A stretch of 36,741 nucleotides of DNA, taken from contig JANQEV010000005.1 in the NCBI GenBank assembly GCA_028278145.1, positions 1 to 36,741 on the forward strand. The letters are read 5' to 3'. The notes beneath the pieces were generated by a model. The model saw nothing but the letters and a program-made list of their open reading frames with translations. It was not told where the DNA came from and did not search any database. Shown in pieces: positions 7,522 to 17,115 of the stretch. Numbering within the stretch: position 1 is the first letter of the stretch; every line of letters starts with the position of its first letter. The translations under genes and the position numbers were made by a program. The DNA comes from Chromatiales bacterium. Lineage in GTDB: Bacteria; Pseudomonadota; Gammaproteobacteria; Chromatiales; Chromatiaceae.

Positions 7522-8052
7522 ATGAAGAAAACCATCCTTGGACTCGTTACTGGCTGTATATTTGCGAGCGCGACCACAAACGCTTGCCTGCCTCAATATA
7601 GCTTTGTCGATAGAAAAACAAGCCAGACCAATGTCTATGCCGGACTAAATTGGAATCTTGAGGGTGGAAAAACTCCAGCACTGGTTCTCGGCGTTTTCCA
7701 AACCAGAGTGGAAACAGACGGTGATACCAGAGGCGCGAATATGGCCTTCCATATCAACCTGAAAAACAAGATTAGACCGGGCAAGCTCAACGTAAGCCTT
7801 CTAAAAGGCCAGGAGGATCTCCAGGGTGAGATCGGCTTTGGTTTTGATTTCCTGAAATCAGAACCGTTGGTACTGCTTGGTATCAATGCCCCATATGTCT
7901 CGGCAGGAGTCAACATCTACTCTAATCCTGGCTTTGTCCCATTTGCACAATTGCACACCAAGGGTGATTTCCATACACCGGATAAAATTTGTAAAGACGT
8001 TGGGGTAGGCGATTTTATTCTTGCAAATTGCACCAATCCAGCACCACCGTGA
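7522..8052 (+). CDS. secreted hypothetical protein
   Basis: A 176-residue protein I do not recognise. It starts with a signal peptide (MKKTILGLVTGCIFASATTNA-C); the cysteine just after the likely cleavage site lacks a proper lipobox. The mature part is rich in alternating hydrophobic/polar stretches such as NVYAGLNWNLEGG, TPALVLGVFQTRVET and GEIGFGFDFLKSEPLVLLGINAPYVSAGVNIY. These resemble strands of a small beta-barrel or beta-sandwich. Two more cysteines near the C-terminus (KICKDV, ILANCTN) could form a disulfide. A weak AAGG lies before the ATG. It is followed 30 bp later by the GMC dehydrogenase small subunit, so a shared transcript is possible. Periplasmic or outer-membrane location is an inference. 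Confidence 0.7.
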   Translation: MKKTILGLVTGCIFASATTNACLPQYSFVDRKTSQTNVYAGLNWNLEGGKTPALVLGVFQTRVETDGDTRGANMAFHINLKNKIRPGKLNVSLLKGQEDLQGEIGFGFDFLKSEPLVLLGINAPYVSAGVNIYSNPGFVPFAQLHTKGDFHTPDKICKDVGVGDFILANCTNPAPP

Positions 8053-8082
8053 TGGATTGCGTATCATATTGTCTTAACATCT

Positions 8083-8577
8083 ATGCAAAATATGCTGCCT
8101 ATGCACCGCCGGTTGTTTCTTAAGACAGCCGGAGCATTTCTATTATGGCGCTCATTGAATCCCATACCCGCTCAGGCGGCATCTACACCAACTCCAATTG
8201 AGCGCAAAACATTTGCCGCTTTTCTTAATGTTCTTATTCCAGCTGATGAATTTACCGGGTCAGCAACCGACCTACAGGTAGATAAAAAGCTCTGGGAGTT
8301 ATCGGAATCAGATCGCAACCTACGCCGCCTGATAGAGGTAGGCTGTAGATGGCTTAATCTTACTGGCGGCCCCCCTTTCACGGAACTTACCAGTGAACAA
8401 CAACTGTTAGTCGTTGAGTGGATGTCAGAATCAGATTGGAACCAGGTGCCGCGACGCTTCTATGACCTAATTCGTGAAGCCGCAATTCAACACTATTATA
8501 GTGACCCAGCTTCCTGGAATGGCTTGGGAATAAATCGCCCGCCCCAACCTTTTGGCTATCCCCCGCCATGGGCATAA
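8083..8577 (+). CDS. gluconate 2-dehydrogenase subunit 3 family protein, Tat signal
   Basis: A 164-residue small subunit of a membrane-side flavin dehydrogenase. The N-terminus has a twin-arginine type signal (HRRLFLKTAGAFLLW) ending near PAQAAS, so the folded protein would be exported by Tat. The mature part has the family's pattern: TFAAFLNVLIPADEFTGSA, then a helical region with FTELTSEQQLLVVEWM and a C-terminal FYDLIREAAIQHYYSDP, ending in aromatic/proline-rich residues (GYPPPWA). Such subunits pair with a GMC flavoprotein that has no signal of its own and travels with them. The GMC gene overlaps this one by 10 bp. An in-frame ATG at 8101, right at MHRRLF, is an alternative start. Confidence 0.85.
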   Translation: MQNMLPMHRRLFLKTAGAFLLWRSLNPIPAQAASTPTPIERKTFAAFLNVLIPADEFTGSATDLQVDKKLWELSESDRNLRRLIEVGCRWLNLTGGPPFTELTSEQQLLVVEWMSESDWNQVPRRFYDLIREAAIQHYYSDPASWNGLGINRPPQPFGYPPPWA

Positions 8578-10262
8578 TCAAGAAGCGCTTCGATGCTGTA
8601 GTAGTAGGTTCTGGAGCTGGTGGGTCTGCTGCTGCCTGGCGTTTAAGCAGCCAGGGTCTACGCGTCCTGGTGCTTGAAGCCGGCCCCAAGTTTGATCCCA
8701 ATCGTGACTACAAGCTGGACCAGCCAGACTGGGAACGCCACATGTTTCCTGACCTGCCAGGCAGCCGGGGACTGTTCACCATTGACACACTGGATCCACT
8801 CGACCCGAAAGAGCAGGAACTACGCTCATGGGGCCGAGCATCCGGGATAAGGGTGCGCGGACCGAGAAGGGAGCCCAACGGACCAGCCTATTGGCATGTA
8901 CAAGGCATAGGCGGCAGCACCCTGCATTTTGCTGGCGAATCCCATCGCATGCACCCTAAGGCCATGCAACTGCAGAGTAAATATGGTGCAGGCCATGACT
9001 GGCCTGTTACCTATGCTGATCTGGAGCCATATTACACAACATGTGAACAACTTGTGGGGGTGGCTGGCCCAGCCAATCAGGGCGCACGCTGGCGTAGTAA
9101 ACCGTACCCATTACCACCTCATCCACTAAGCACACCTGCGCAGAGACTGGTGGCTGCTGGAAAAGAGCTGGGAATGAACTGGCAGGCGAATTCGCGCGCC
9201 GCCCTATCAAAACCATATGATGGACGCCCGGCCTGTAATTACTGCGCCAACTGCACTCGAGGTTGCCCGCTAGGTGATAAGGGCTCTGCCGATGTAACCT
9301 ATATTCCCAAGGGGCTCAGCAGCGGGCAAGTTACACTAAAATCTAAATGCCCTGTTGTACGCATCTTTCCCGAATCCAATGGGCGGATCAAGGCGATCAA
9401 TTACCTTGAGAACGGACAGTTACAACTTGTGGAGACCCCAATACTGATCATGGCTGCAGGTGTAGTACAAACACCACGCCTGCTACTGACCAATAAACAC
9501 CTAAGCCACCCAGATGGACTAGCCAATAGCTCAGGCCAGGTTGGGCGTAATTTAATGGAGACCCTATTCTGGAGTAGCACCGGGTTTCTACCTGGCCTGA
9601 ATAACAGTCACATGGGGTTGCCTACAGATGCCATCTGCTGGGATTTCAATGCACCTGACTCCATCCCCGATACTGTTGGAGGCTGCCGTTTTATCTCCGC
9701 TGCTCAGGAGATTGGTTTCACTGGACCGATTGCATACGCAGCACGTGCTATAGGTGGTTTTGGACACAAGCTTAAACAGGCAGTTCGAGATAGCTTTGGC
9801 AGCGCCATTTCTGTTAGCGCCATTGGAGAATTTATTCCCAACGATGGTACGTTTGTAGATCTGGACCCACAAGAAACAGATGGCTTTGGTATTCCACTGC
9901 CTCGACTACATTCACACCTGGAACCGGGAGAGATAAAGCGACTGCGCTTTATGGCCAGGAAGTCTCGCCGCTTACTACAAGAGGCAGGTGTAGAACATCT
10001 GGTTGAGGAGTATGGAGCCTGGGACTTTTTTTCTACCACACACACCTTTGGTACCTGCCGCATGGGTGAAGACCCAACCACTTCAGTTATAGATGCAAAT
10101 TGCCGATCCCATGATCATCCAAACCTCTACATAACTGACGCCAGCATATTCCCTTCAAGTGGTGGTGGCGAATCACCTTCTCTAACAATCCAGGCATTGG
10201 CCACACGAGCTGCTGATGTTATTGCTGGCGGCAAACCTTTGCGACCTTCAGTTCCCAGCTAA
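8568..10262 (+). CDS. GMC family FAD-dependent oxidoreductase (large subunit)
   Basis: A 564-residue flavoprotein. Residues 8-38 hold the FAD-binding Rossmann motif (VVVGSGAGGSAAAW, then VLVLEAGP). GIGGSTLHFAGES is the second FAD signature, and the C-terminus has TFGTCRMG, a NLYITDASIFP segment and SPSLTIQALATRAAD. Cysteines 223, 226, 229 and 233 (CNYCANCTRGCPLG) form a CxxCxxCxxxC array like those proposed to hold an iron-sulfur cluster in related dehydrogenases. It lacks a signal peptide and probably exits with the Tat-tagged small subunit encoded just upstream. The family oxidises alcohols or sugars; the substrate cannot be told from sequence. The usual cytochrome c subunit is not encoded next to it. 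It converges with the propeller gene, with 17 bp between the stops. Confidence 0.9.
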   Translation: MGIIKKRFDAVVVGSGAGGSAAAWRLSSQGLRVLVLEAGPKFDPNRDYKLDQPDWERHMFPDLPGSRGLFTIDTLDPLDPKEQELRSWGRASGIRVRGPRREPNGPAYWHVQGIGGSTLHFAGESHRMHPKAMQLQSKYGAGHDWPVTYADLEPYYTTCEQLVGVAGPANQGARWRSKPYPLPPHPLSTPAQRLVAAGKELGMNWQANSRAALSKPYDGRPACNYCANCTRGCPLGDKGSADVTYIPKGLSSGQVTLKSKCPVVRIFPESNGRIKAINYLENGQLQLVETPILIMAAGVVQTPRLLLTNKHLSHPDGLANSSGQVGRNLMETLFWSSTGFLPGLNNSHMGLPTDAICWDFNAPDSIPDTVGGCRFISAAQEIGFTGPIAYAARAIGGFGHKLKQAVRDSFGSAISVSAIGEFIPNDGTFVDLDPQETDGFGIPLPRLHSHLEPGEIKRLRFMARKSRRLLQEAGVEHLVEEYGAWDFFSTTHTFGTCRMGEDPTTSVIDANCRSHDHPNLYITDASIFPSSGGGESPSLTIQALATRAADVIAGGKPLRPSVPS

Positions 10263-10279
10263 CAAAGATTGGATAATCA

Positions 10280-11386
10280 TCATTTGAGATTCAGTGGAAA
10301 CCATCCAACCCCATCCGGCTCCTTTCCTGCCTTAAGCCTGCCTGCAATTTCAAGCCGTTCCAGATCCAGGATGGTGATGATATCCGCATTGGTATTGGCA
10401 ATATAGGCACGCTTTCCGCTGCCAGCTATAGCTATCCCAACGGGTACCGGACTGGTGCCAAACTGATCAGAAAACAGTCGTTGCTGCAAATCACCAGCAG
10501 CACGTTCCTTCATCGCTATACGTTTAATGAGTTCACGTCTAGCCACATCAAATATGGCAACATCGGCACTTTGCGCATTGGACACAAGAGCATACTTACC
10601 ATCCGGGGTAAATTTCACCCGAAGAGGAAAATCAGCACATGGAATATCCATCTGCTTCTCCAGTGTTCTTGCATCGATGATACTTACAGAGTTGGCCGCA
10701 CGGTTGGTTACCCAGACCTCATTACCATCCGGCAGGACAGCCACCCCCTCGGCTCCACTCCCGGTCTTGATCTCTTTCAGCATAGTGTTGTTTGTGAGGT
10801 CAATTGCAGTTACCGATCCAGACACGATATTGGCAACAAACGCCCGCTTACCATTGGGGGCAACCGCCACCATGTGACTCAACAAAGCCGAAGTATCAAT
10901 TACAGCGGTAATCTCTCCATTCTCAATATCAACCCGCAATAGACTCAGTGATTGCTCACTGGTAACAACAACACTCTTCCCATCGGCAAGAAACTCCACC
11001 CCATGGGGCCGACTATATGGAGCTATATCTATGGTCCTGCGAACCTCCTTTGACTCCAGATCAATCACCGTAAGTGTATGACCAGGAGTTTGAATACCGT
11101 AATTGGTTACAACTGCCAGACGACCATCAGGTGAGATAGCAACTTCATGTGGACCTGCACCGGTATTTATCTTCTGCAATTCAACACCGGACGTCAGATC
11201 AACCAGTGATGCAGATGCCTCTGCCTTGTTCAGAACAATCAACGTACCCACAGAGCTGGTGGTGCTGTAGTCACTACTCATTCCGGCAACAACCTGCACC
11301 GGCACAAAACCTGCAACCAGCACAGCCGCAATAGTGGCATACACTACCCGTAGTGCCTTCCCAAATAATTCATTAATCAGTGGCAT
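10280..11386 (-). CDS. YncE-like YVTN beta-propeller protein
   Basis: A 368-residue exported protein. The N-terminus (MPLINELFGKALRVVYATIAAVLVAGFVPVQVVAG) has a hydrophobic signal or anchor. The rest is a run of YVTN-type propeller blades of about 42 residues with repeated marks such as GPHEVAISPDGRLAVVTNYG, RPHGVEFLADGKSVVVTSE, LSHMVAVAPNGKRAFVAN, GAEGVAVLPDGNEVWVTN, FPLRVKFTPDGKYALVSN and VGIAIAGSGKRAYIAN. Roughly seven blades fit the length. Such proteins lie in the periplasm and often accompany dehydrogenases, but this one has no visible catalytic residues. A good AAAGGG precedes the ATG. The upstream mdh gene is separated by a hairpin terminator. Confidence 0.85.
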   Translation of the reverse strand: MPLINELFGKALRVVYATIAAVLVAGFVPVQVVAGMSSDYSTTSSVGTLIVLNKAEASASLVDLTSGVELQKINTGAGPHEVAISPDGRLAVVTNYGIQTPGHTLTVIDLESKEVRRTIDIAPYSRPHGVEFLADGKSVVVTSEQSLSLLRVDIENGEITAVIDTSALLSHMVAVAPNGKRAFVANIVSGSVTAIDLTNNTMLKEIKTGSGAEGVAVLPDGNEVWVTNRAANSVSIIDARTLEKQMDIPCADFPLRVKFTPDGKYALVSNAQSADVAIFDVARRELIKRIAMKERAAGDLQQRLFSDQFGTSPVPVGIAIAGSGKRAYIANTNADIITILDLERLEIAGRLKAGKEPDGVGWFPLNLK

Positions 11387-11414
11387 AATTGCCCTTTCAC
11401 AAATCCCTTCGACG

Positions 11415-11449
11415 AAAAAGGCGGACCGGAGATGATTCCCCGGCCCGCC
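11415..11449 (-). terminator. rho-independent terminator of mdh
   Basis: Arms GGCGGACCGG and CCGGCCCGCC (one mismatch) span 11420-11449 around a 10-base loop. Read on the minus strand, the stem is followed by TTTTT (11419-11415), 47 bp after the mdh stop. The other strand also has TTTT after the stem, so it may work both ways. Confidence 0.75.
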
Positions 11450-11495
11450 CGTTTTGTTGCTCAGTTCAAGTGGCTCTCGCCTGTCTTTTCAGACG

Positions 11496-12479
11496 TCAAC
11501 CCTTGAGTAGATCCTTAACCACGTCACGCTCACTGCGTAACTCATTCAGGGAGATCTCAAACTTGGTCTTGGCCCAGTCAGACATGGGCAGACCTTCTAC
11601 CACCTTCCAGTCTCCGTTGCCGGTGGAGGTAAGAGGGAAACCGAACATAAGGCCAGGATCGACGCCATACTCACCATTGGAGCAGACACCGGCAGAGAAC
11701 CAGTCGCCATCTGCAGTAGGTGTGATCAGTGACTTCACATGATCCAGGGCTGCACTGGCAGCAGAAGCGGCACTGGAGGCACCACGGGCCTTGATAACAG
11801 CAGCACCACGCTCCTGCACGGTAGGAATAAAGGTATCCTTAAGCCAGGCTTCATCATTGATTACCTCGGTAGCCGGTTTGCCGCCGATCCTGGCATTCTC
11901 GAAATCCGGATACTGATTATTGGAGTGGTTACCCCAGATGGTAGTATTGGATACATCAGCTACCGGCACACCGGCCTTGGCTGCCAGCTGACTCTTGGCC
12001 CGATTCTCATCCAGACGCATCATGGAAGAGAAACGCTCATTGGGCACATCGGAGTTGTTCATGGCGATCAAGCAGTTGGTATTGGCCGGGTTACCTACAA
12101 CCATACAGTGCACATCATCTGCAGCGCGGTTCAGGGCATTGCCCTGACCTACAAAGATCGGGCCATTCTCCTTGATCAGATCAGAGCGCTCCATGCCAGG
12201 GCCGCGCGGTTTGGAACCGACCAGAAAGGCCTGGTTGATGCCATCAAAGGCGTCATCAGCATTATCGAACATCTTAATTTCAGCCAGGGTGGGGAAGGCA
12301 CAATCGGTAAGCTCCATGGCCACACCCTCCAGCTTGTCCATCACCTGGGGGATCTCCAGCAAGTGCAGATGCACCGGACGGTCTGCGCCAAAAATCTCAC
12401 CTGAAGCAATACGGAACAACAGGCTATAGGAAATCTGACCGGCGGCGCCGGAGACTGCAACACGAATTGGAACTGCCAT
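11496..12479 (-). CDS. mdh: malate dehydrogenase (type 2)
   Basis: A 327-residue enzyme that interconverts malate and oxaloacetate with NAD in the TCA cycle. The N-terminal nucleotide fold is clear: [22 protein letters not shown], then LHLLEIPQ with an acidic residue at the strand end as in NAD-preferring forms. PRGPGMER gives the mobile-loop substrate arginines, [10 protein letters not shown] is typical, and [12 protein letters not shown] carries the catalytic His185. Length and pattern fit the type 2 (cytosolic-like) malate dehydrogenases common in beta- and some gammaproteobacteria, rather than the E. coli type. GGAGG lies about 10 bp before the ATG. The 277 bp upstream are AT-rich and must hold its promoter. 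A strong terminator follows. Confidence 0.95.
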   Translation of the reverse strand: MAVPIRVAVSGAAGQISYSLLFRIASGEIFGADRPVHLHLLEIPQVMDKLEGVAMELTDCAFPTLAEIKMFDNADDAFDGINQAFLVGSKPRGPGMERSDLIKENGPIFVGQGNALNRAADDVHCMVVGNPANTNCLIAMNNSDVPNERFSSMMRLDENRAKSQLAAKAGVPVADVSNTTIWGNHSNNQYPDFENARIGGKPATEVINDEAWLKDTFIPTVQERGAAVIKARGASSAASAASAALDHVKSLITPTADGDWFSAGVCSNGEYGVDPGLMFGFPLTSTGNGDWKVVEGLPMSDWAKTKFEISLNELRSERDVVKDLLKG

Positions 12480-12756
12480 TATCTTGAATCCTCCAGATAT
12501 TTATTTGTAATCAATTTTAATAGCATCTGGCGTCTCTGATCCAGGATCATGGATATGCAGAGACTTAACCGTTGGCCCTATTCTGAGACATGCTAGGGCC
12601 ATATGCCAGCGATGCGCGCGCAAGCATAGCATTTACAAATACACGGATAAAATATTTTTAGTATTAGCCAGGCATATAAAAGCTATTGAAATTGTAAGGC
12701 TAATGCGTCAGATCATGACCAGGTAGAACTCCGGCTATCACACTGCACTACAGTGA

Positions 12757-15183
12757 TCAGCTATCACTCTTTTCTCCCACCACCAGCCGTAATGGCACCT
12801 TCTCCGGTGGTAGGCACACCTTGTCGTTACAGGCCTGAAGCGACAACTGCAGCGGCAGAATCCGGCCAGCATCAGCACTGCGTTTAAAACGGGCATGGAT
12901 ATTGACCACCCCATGATATAGGGAGAGTGGTTCTGACTGAAACCCCAGGCGCTGTGTCTCGGCCAGTGGATAGCTAACATCCTGGAGACTCCAACCTACA
13001 GCCTGATCCATAAGCCCAAGCTGGGTGGCAATCAATCCTTGCTGCAAGGGCTGGCTGGAGTTGATATGCCACCCCTCTGGTACCTGTACCTGCACGGATA
13101 TCTTATTATCCGCAAGCACAGTTGCATCTGCCCTGACCCCTCCCATTGCTGCATAGCCCCGGGCTGAGATCTCCCCCTGCTGCAGATCCATCGCCGCTGA
13201 AAGCATGTAACTGAAACCAGATGGACGCAACTTTATCAGTCCGGAAAAAGCAGCCAGAGTAGCCTCCGCCTTGTTGCCATACTCAAGGTTATTGCTGCGA
13301 CGGGATAACATCTGCAGCACCTTTAAAGCCACCGAATTTCCGGACGGTATGGCCCCATCACCACCATTATCCTTGGGCCGCCCCATGGCCGCCACCTGAC
13401 CACTCTCAAGGCCCATAAAAAAACCACCGTTAGCCTTATCCCAGAACCCATGCAACATGGCATCAGCAACCTGTTGCGCTCGCTCCAGCCAAACCCTGTC
13501 ACCGGTGACGTCATATAGATGCAATAACCCTTCCGCAAAGTAGGCGTAATCCTCCTGGTTCGCTGTAACCGAGGATTTACCATTGAGATGAATCCTCCAT
13601 AGCTCCTTACTTGCTTTCTTCCAGTTGTGGTCCCAGACAAACTGCGCCGCCCTCTTGGCAGCTAATAAAAAATCTGAGTTCTGGAGCAGATCACCGGCCA
13701 GGGCCAGGGTACTTATCATCATCCCGTTCCAGGCAGTGATGATCTTCTCATCCCGCAACATGTGTGGACGTCGCTCCCTAGCCTGGTACAGGGTTTCACG
13801 GATCTGGTCCAGACGCGTGTATAGATCAGTGACCGGCATCCCCATATGTTCCGCATGCTCCGCCACTGAAACCGGCAGATGCAGGATATTCGAGCCTTCA
13901 AAATTACCCCGATCACTCATGCCAAACATCTCAACCACTAGGTCAGCATCCGGTTTCTCCAGTACTTTGCGTATCTGTTCTATAGTCCAAAGAAAAAACC
14001 TGCCCTCTTCACCTTCGCTGTCTGCATCTGTTGCTGAATAGAACCCACCCTGCCCAGAGGTCATATCCCTAAGTACATAATCAAGTATCTGTTCGGCCAC
14101 ACGTCGAAAGCGTGGCTTACCTGTCAGGCGCCAGGCCAGCAGATAGACCCGGGCCAGGTGCGCCTGGTTGTAGAGCATCTTTTCAAAATGCGGAACCAGC
14201 CAGCCATTATCGATGGAGTATCTATGGAAGCCTCCACCCACCTGATCATGGATACCGCCCTGGGCCATGGCATCCAGAGTTATGACCAGTGCCTCCACTA
14301 CCGCCGGATCCGGATTACGCTCAGCCGACTGGAGCAACATGAACAGGAGCGACTCCTGGGGAAATTTAGGGGCCTGGCTGAACCCGCCCTGCAACTCATC
14401 ATGGTTGGCCATGGTCTGGTTAACGGCCGAGACAATCATGTTGTGATCTATCTGCGCAGACTGCAGCTTGCGTTTACTGGCCTGGGCCACAGCTGTGGCC
14501 ACCCTGTCTCCCTGCTGTAACAGGTCTGATCTATTGCTGTCCCACAGCGCCGCAATGCGTGTCACCATACGGCTGAATGTATCTGGCCGAAAGTAGGTTC
14601 CACCATAAAATGGCTTGCCGTCAGGAGTTAGAAAACTGGACATGGGCCAGCCACCATGGCCGGTGGTCAACATTACCGCGAGCATATAGGTCTCATCCAC
14701 ATCCGGACGCCGTTCCCGATCTACCTTGATGGAGATAAAGTGTCTGTTTAACAATCCAGCTATAACCGGATTCTCAAAACTCTCCCGTTCCATCACATGA
14801 CACCAGTGACAGGTGGAATACCCGATTGACAGGAAGATAGGCTTGTTCTCACGCTTGGCCCTGGCAAACGCCTCATCCCCCCATGGATACCAATCTACCG
14901 GATTGTGGGCATGTTGAATCAGGTAAGGTGAATCCTCCATGATCAGCCGATTGGTATACACAGGCGCACCGTCAGGCTTGAGATGTTCGGTACGGGGTTG
15001 ATAGTTTGGCCCCTTGGAGCGAAGTGCAACAGCGATTTGCTCTACCAGTTCAGGAGAACGTTGCGCTATGGGTACAATAGTGGCTTTATTTATCTCAGCA
15101 GAAGCTGCCAGCAGCTCTGACCCTATGCCAAGTAATAGTATACTGCTGATCATCTGTACTTTACGCACCCAGCCTTTGGTCAT
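12757..15183 (-). CDS. DUF255 (YyaL-type) thioredoxin-fold protein with C-terminal DsbD-like domain
   Basis: An 808-residue protein with an N-terminal signal or anchor ([24 protein letters not shown]). Residues 75-230 are the DUF255 thioredoxin-like domain: [18 protein letters not shown] and [10 protein letters not shown] with Cys125 and Cys128, then [18 protein letters not shown]. Residues of about 260-660 form the six-hairpin glycosidase-like helical region, with [25 protein letters not shown] and TAWNGMMIS. The last 130 residues resemble the N-terminal domain of DsbD, including [10 protein letters not shown] and a Cys785/Cys790 pair in [10 protein letters not shown]. Classical YyaL proteins are cytoplasmic and end before this region, so both export and the added domain are unusual. 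The role of the family is not settled. AAGGAAG precedes the ATG. It is divergent from lipA. Confidence 0.9.
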   Translation of the reverse strand: MTKGWVRKVQMISSILLLGIGSELLAASAEINKATIVPIAQRSPELVEQIAVALRSKGPNYQPRTEHLKPDGAPVYTNRLIMEDSPYLIQHAHNPVDWYPWGDEAFARAKRENKPIFLSIGYSTCHWCHVMERESFENPVIAGLLNRHFISIKVDRERRPDVDETYMLAVMLTTGHGGWPMSSFLTPDGKPFYGGTYFRPDTFSRMVTRIAALWDSNRSDLLQQGDRVATAVAQASKRKLQSAQIDHNMIVSAVNQTMANHDELQGGFSQAPKFPQESLLFMLLQSAERNPDPAVVEALVITLDAMAQGGIHDQVGGGFHRYSIDNGWLVPHFEKMLYNQAHLARVYLLAWRLTGKPRFRRVAEQILDYVLRDMTSGQGGFYSATDADSEGEEGRFFLWTIEQIRKVLEKPDADLVVEMFGMSDRGNFEGSNILHLPVSVAEHAEHMGMPVTDLYTRLDQIRETLYQARERRPHMLRDEKIITAWNGMMISTLALAGDLLQNSDFLLAAKRAAQFVWDHNWKKASKELWRIHLNGKSSVTANQEDYAYFAEGLLHLYDVTGDRVWLERAQQVADAMLHGFWDKANGGFFMGLESGQVAAMGRPKDNGGDGAIPSGNSVALKVLQMLSRRSNNLEYGNKAEATLAAFSGLIKLRPSGFSYMLSAAMDLQQGEISARGYAAMGGVRADATVLADNKISVQVQVPEGWHINSSQPLQQGLIATQLGLMDQAVGWSLQDVSYPLAETQRLGFQSEPLSLYHGVVNIHARFKRSADAGRILPLQLSLQACNDKVCLPPEKVPLRLVVGEKSDS

Positions 15184-15326
15184 ATTTCTTCCTTAATATT
15201 CTATTGTTATTAGCAATCAATTATGGACCACCACTGCAACAGAGTAGACAGAATCTGACCAATCAAGTTCTCACTCCAACTCCTAGCGGCAGGAAAAAAA
15301 ACCTGTGCGGAGCTACAATCTCACAC

Positions 15327-16301
15327 ATGAGTAAGCCAAAAAACAACTCCGCACCATCCCGCTTCACGCCAGAAACCCACCAACGTGGGGCAGAGAAACT
15401 ATCCCGTATCCCGGTCAAGGTACAGCCAACTACCAAGCCTGTACGCAAACCGGCATGGATTCGCGCCAAGGCCGCTGGAGGCAGAGAAGTAAACCGGATC
15501 AAACGCATTCTGCGTGAGCACCATCTGAGCTCCGTATGTGAAGAGGCAGCATGTCCCAACCTGGGAGAGTGCTTTAATCATGGCACGGCCACCTTCATGA
15601 TCATGGGTGATATATGTACCCGGCGCTGCCCATTTTGTGATGTTGCCCACGGCAAACCACAACCTCTGGATCTGGAAGAACCTGCCCAGCTGGCCGATGC
15701 GGTCAGGATCATGCAACTACGCTACGTGGTGATAACCTCAGTTGATCGGGACGACCTTCGAGATGGTGGAGCCAGTCATTATGTTAACTGCATCCGCGAA
15801 CTACGACAGGCCAATCCAGGGCTATCCATTGAAATCCTGGTACCGGATTTTCGTGGCCGTGAACAGCTGGCATTGGAACAGTTCAGCTCCATCCAGCCAG
15901 ACGTATTCAATCACAACCTGGAGACGGTCCCCCGGTTATATAAAAAGTGTCGTCCCGGCGCGGACTACCAGGACTCACTAAGCTTGTTGCAAAGTTTCCA
16001 TGATCTACACCCAGAAATACCCACCAAGTCGGGACTGATGCTGGGACTGGGTGAAGATATTGGAGAGGTGGAACGTGTAATGCAGGACCTTAGAGACCAT
16101 AGCTGCAACATGCTTACCCTGGGCCAGTACCTGCAACCAAGTCGTGACCACCTACCAGTAGAGCGGTTTGTAGAACCTGAAGAGTTTGACCGCTTGCGAC
16201 AGTTGGGGGAGGATATGGGCTTTACCAATGTGGCTAGCGCCCCCCTGGTACGCTCCTCTTACCATGCCGATATGCAGGCCGGACAGGTTCTGGGAAAATA
16301 A
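15327..16301 (+). CDS. lipA: lipoyl synthase LipA (radical SAM)
   Basis: Lipoyl synthase inserts two sulfur atoms into octanoyl groups placed by LipB. Both iron-sulfur sites are visible: the auxiliary cluster pattern [12 protein letters not shown] and the radical SAM motif [10 protein letters not shown]. Further marks are [31 protein letters not shown] and [10 protein letters not shown], and RSSYHAD near the end. I chose the ATG at 15327 (324 residues, as in the family) over a TTG at 15204, which would add 41 residues without family character. It is the head of a short run with the ElyC-like gene 27 bp downstream. lipB lies at 1616-2239, so the usual lipB-lipA pair is split. Confidence 0.95.
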   Translation: MSKPKNNSAPSRFTPETHQRGAEKLSRIPVKVQPTTKPVRKPAWIRAKAAGGREVNRIKRILREHHLSSVCEEAACPNLGECFNHGTATFMIMGDICTRRCPFCDVAHGKPQPLDLEEPAQLADAVRIMQLRYVVITSVDRDDLRDGGASHYVNCIRELRQANPGLSIEILVPDFRGREQLALEQFSSIQPDVFNHNLETVPRLYKKCRPGADYQDSLSLLQSFHDLHPEIPTKSGLMLGLGEDIGEVERVMQDLRDHSCNMLTLGQYLQPSRDHLPVERFVEPEEFDRLRQLGEDMGFTNVASAPLVRSSYHADMQAGQVLGK

Positions 16302-16328
16302 CACCACAACCAAACAGTAGGGTGAATC

Positions 16329-17102
16329 ATGGATCAGGAAATTGTAATCATCCTTAAGAACATACTACTCCCGCCGGGAGGGTTGCTGTTGCTGGGCCTA
16401 CTGGCATTAGTTAGCGGACGTATTGTTGGGAAAATCATACTTGCTGTGACTCTGCTGCTGTTCTACCTGCTGAGCACCCCATTTGTCGCCAACAACCTGA
16501 TGGCCGGACTGGAGCGACATATCTTTTTGACCCCAGAGGAGGTCAACAGCAGTCAGGCCCAGGCCATTGTCGTCTTAGCTGGAGGCCTCTATGAAGAGGC
16601 ACCGGAATATGGTGGTGACAGCATCAAGGCTTTCTCTCTGGAGCGGGCACGCTATGCCGCCTGGCTGCAGCGCCGAACCTCATTGCCCATCATTGTCACT
16701 GGCGGCGATCTGGCAAAGCGTGGAATCTCTGAAGCCAAGCTCATCAGTCAAACCCTGAAAGAGGAGTTTGGCAGCAAGATACTCGCAACCGAAGACAAGA
16801 GTACCAGTACCTGGCAAAACGCCCTCTTCACCAGCCGGATATTGAAATCTAAGGGGATAAAGAAGGTGGCACTGGTCACCCATGCCTGGCACATGCCGCG
16901 GGCAGTAGAGGTGTTTAAGCTCCACATGGTGGATGTGGTTGCCGCACCCACAATATTCTCATCTGGCAGAAGCAGCATTAACCGTAGCCTGAAACGAGAC
17001 TGGCTACCCAATGCCAAGGCCTTTAGAGATAGCTATCTGGCTCTGCATGAACATCTGGGTATGGCCTGGTACCGTCTCAAGGAGCTGGCAGGTCTAACCT
17101 GA
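16329..17102 (+). CDS. elyC: ElyC/SanA/YdcF family inner-membrane protein (DUF218)
   Basis: A 257-residue protein, about the size of E. coli ElyC (259). Two hydrophobic segments near the N-terminus (LLPPGGLLLLGLLALVSG and the stretch after IVGKII) anchor it in the inner membrane. The DUF218 domain follows: AIVVLAGGLYEEAPEYGG, SLERARYAAWL, PIIVTGGD, STSTWQNALF and VALVTHAWHMPRAVEVF. ElyC affects envelope integrity and peptidoglycan or lipid-carrier metabolism in E. coli; the molecular activity is unclear. It follows lipA by 27 bp and converges with fxsA. Confidence 0.85.
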   Translation: MDQEIVIILKNILLPPGGLLLLGLLALVSGRIVGKIILAVTLLLFYLLSTPFVANNLMAGLERHIFLTPEEVNSSQAQAIVVLAGGLYEEAPEYGGDSIKAFSLERARYAAWLQRRTSLPIIVTGGDLAKRGISEAKLISQTLKEEFGSKILATEDKSTSTWQNALFTSRILKSKGIKKVALVTHAWHMPRAVEVFKLHMVDVVAAPTIFSSGRSSINRSLKRDWLPNAKAFRDSYLALHEHLGMAWYRLKELAGLT

Positions 17103-17115
17103 TGTGGATCCAGAA

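Noticed and set aside
12725..12770. Terminator hairpin after the DUF255 gene
   Set aside because: The inverted repeat around ATCACACTG/CAGTGAT is imperfect and has no T run on the minus strand.
15204..15326. Longer lipA start (TTG)
   Set aside because: The 41 added residues do not look like LipA, and the ATG at 15327 gives the family length.
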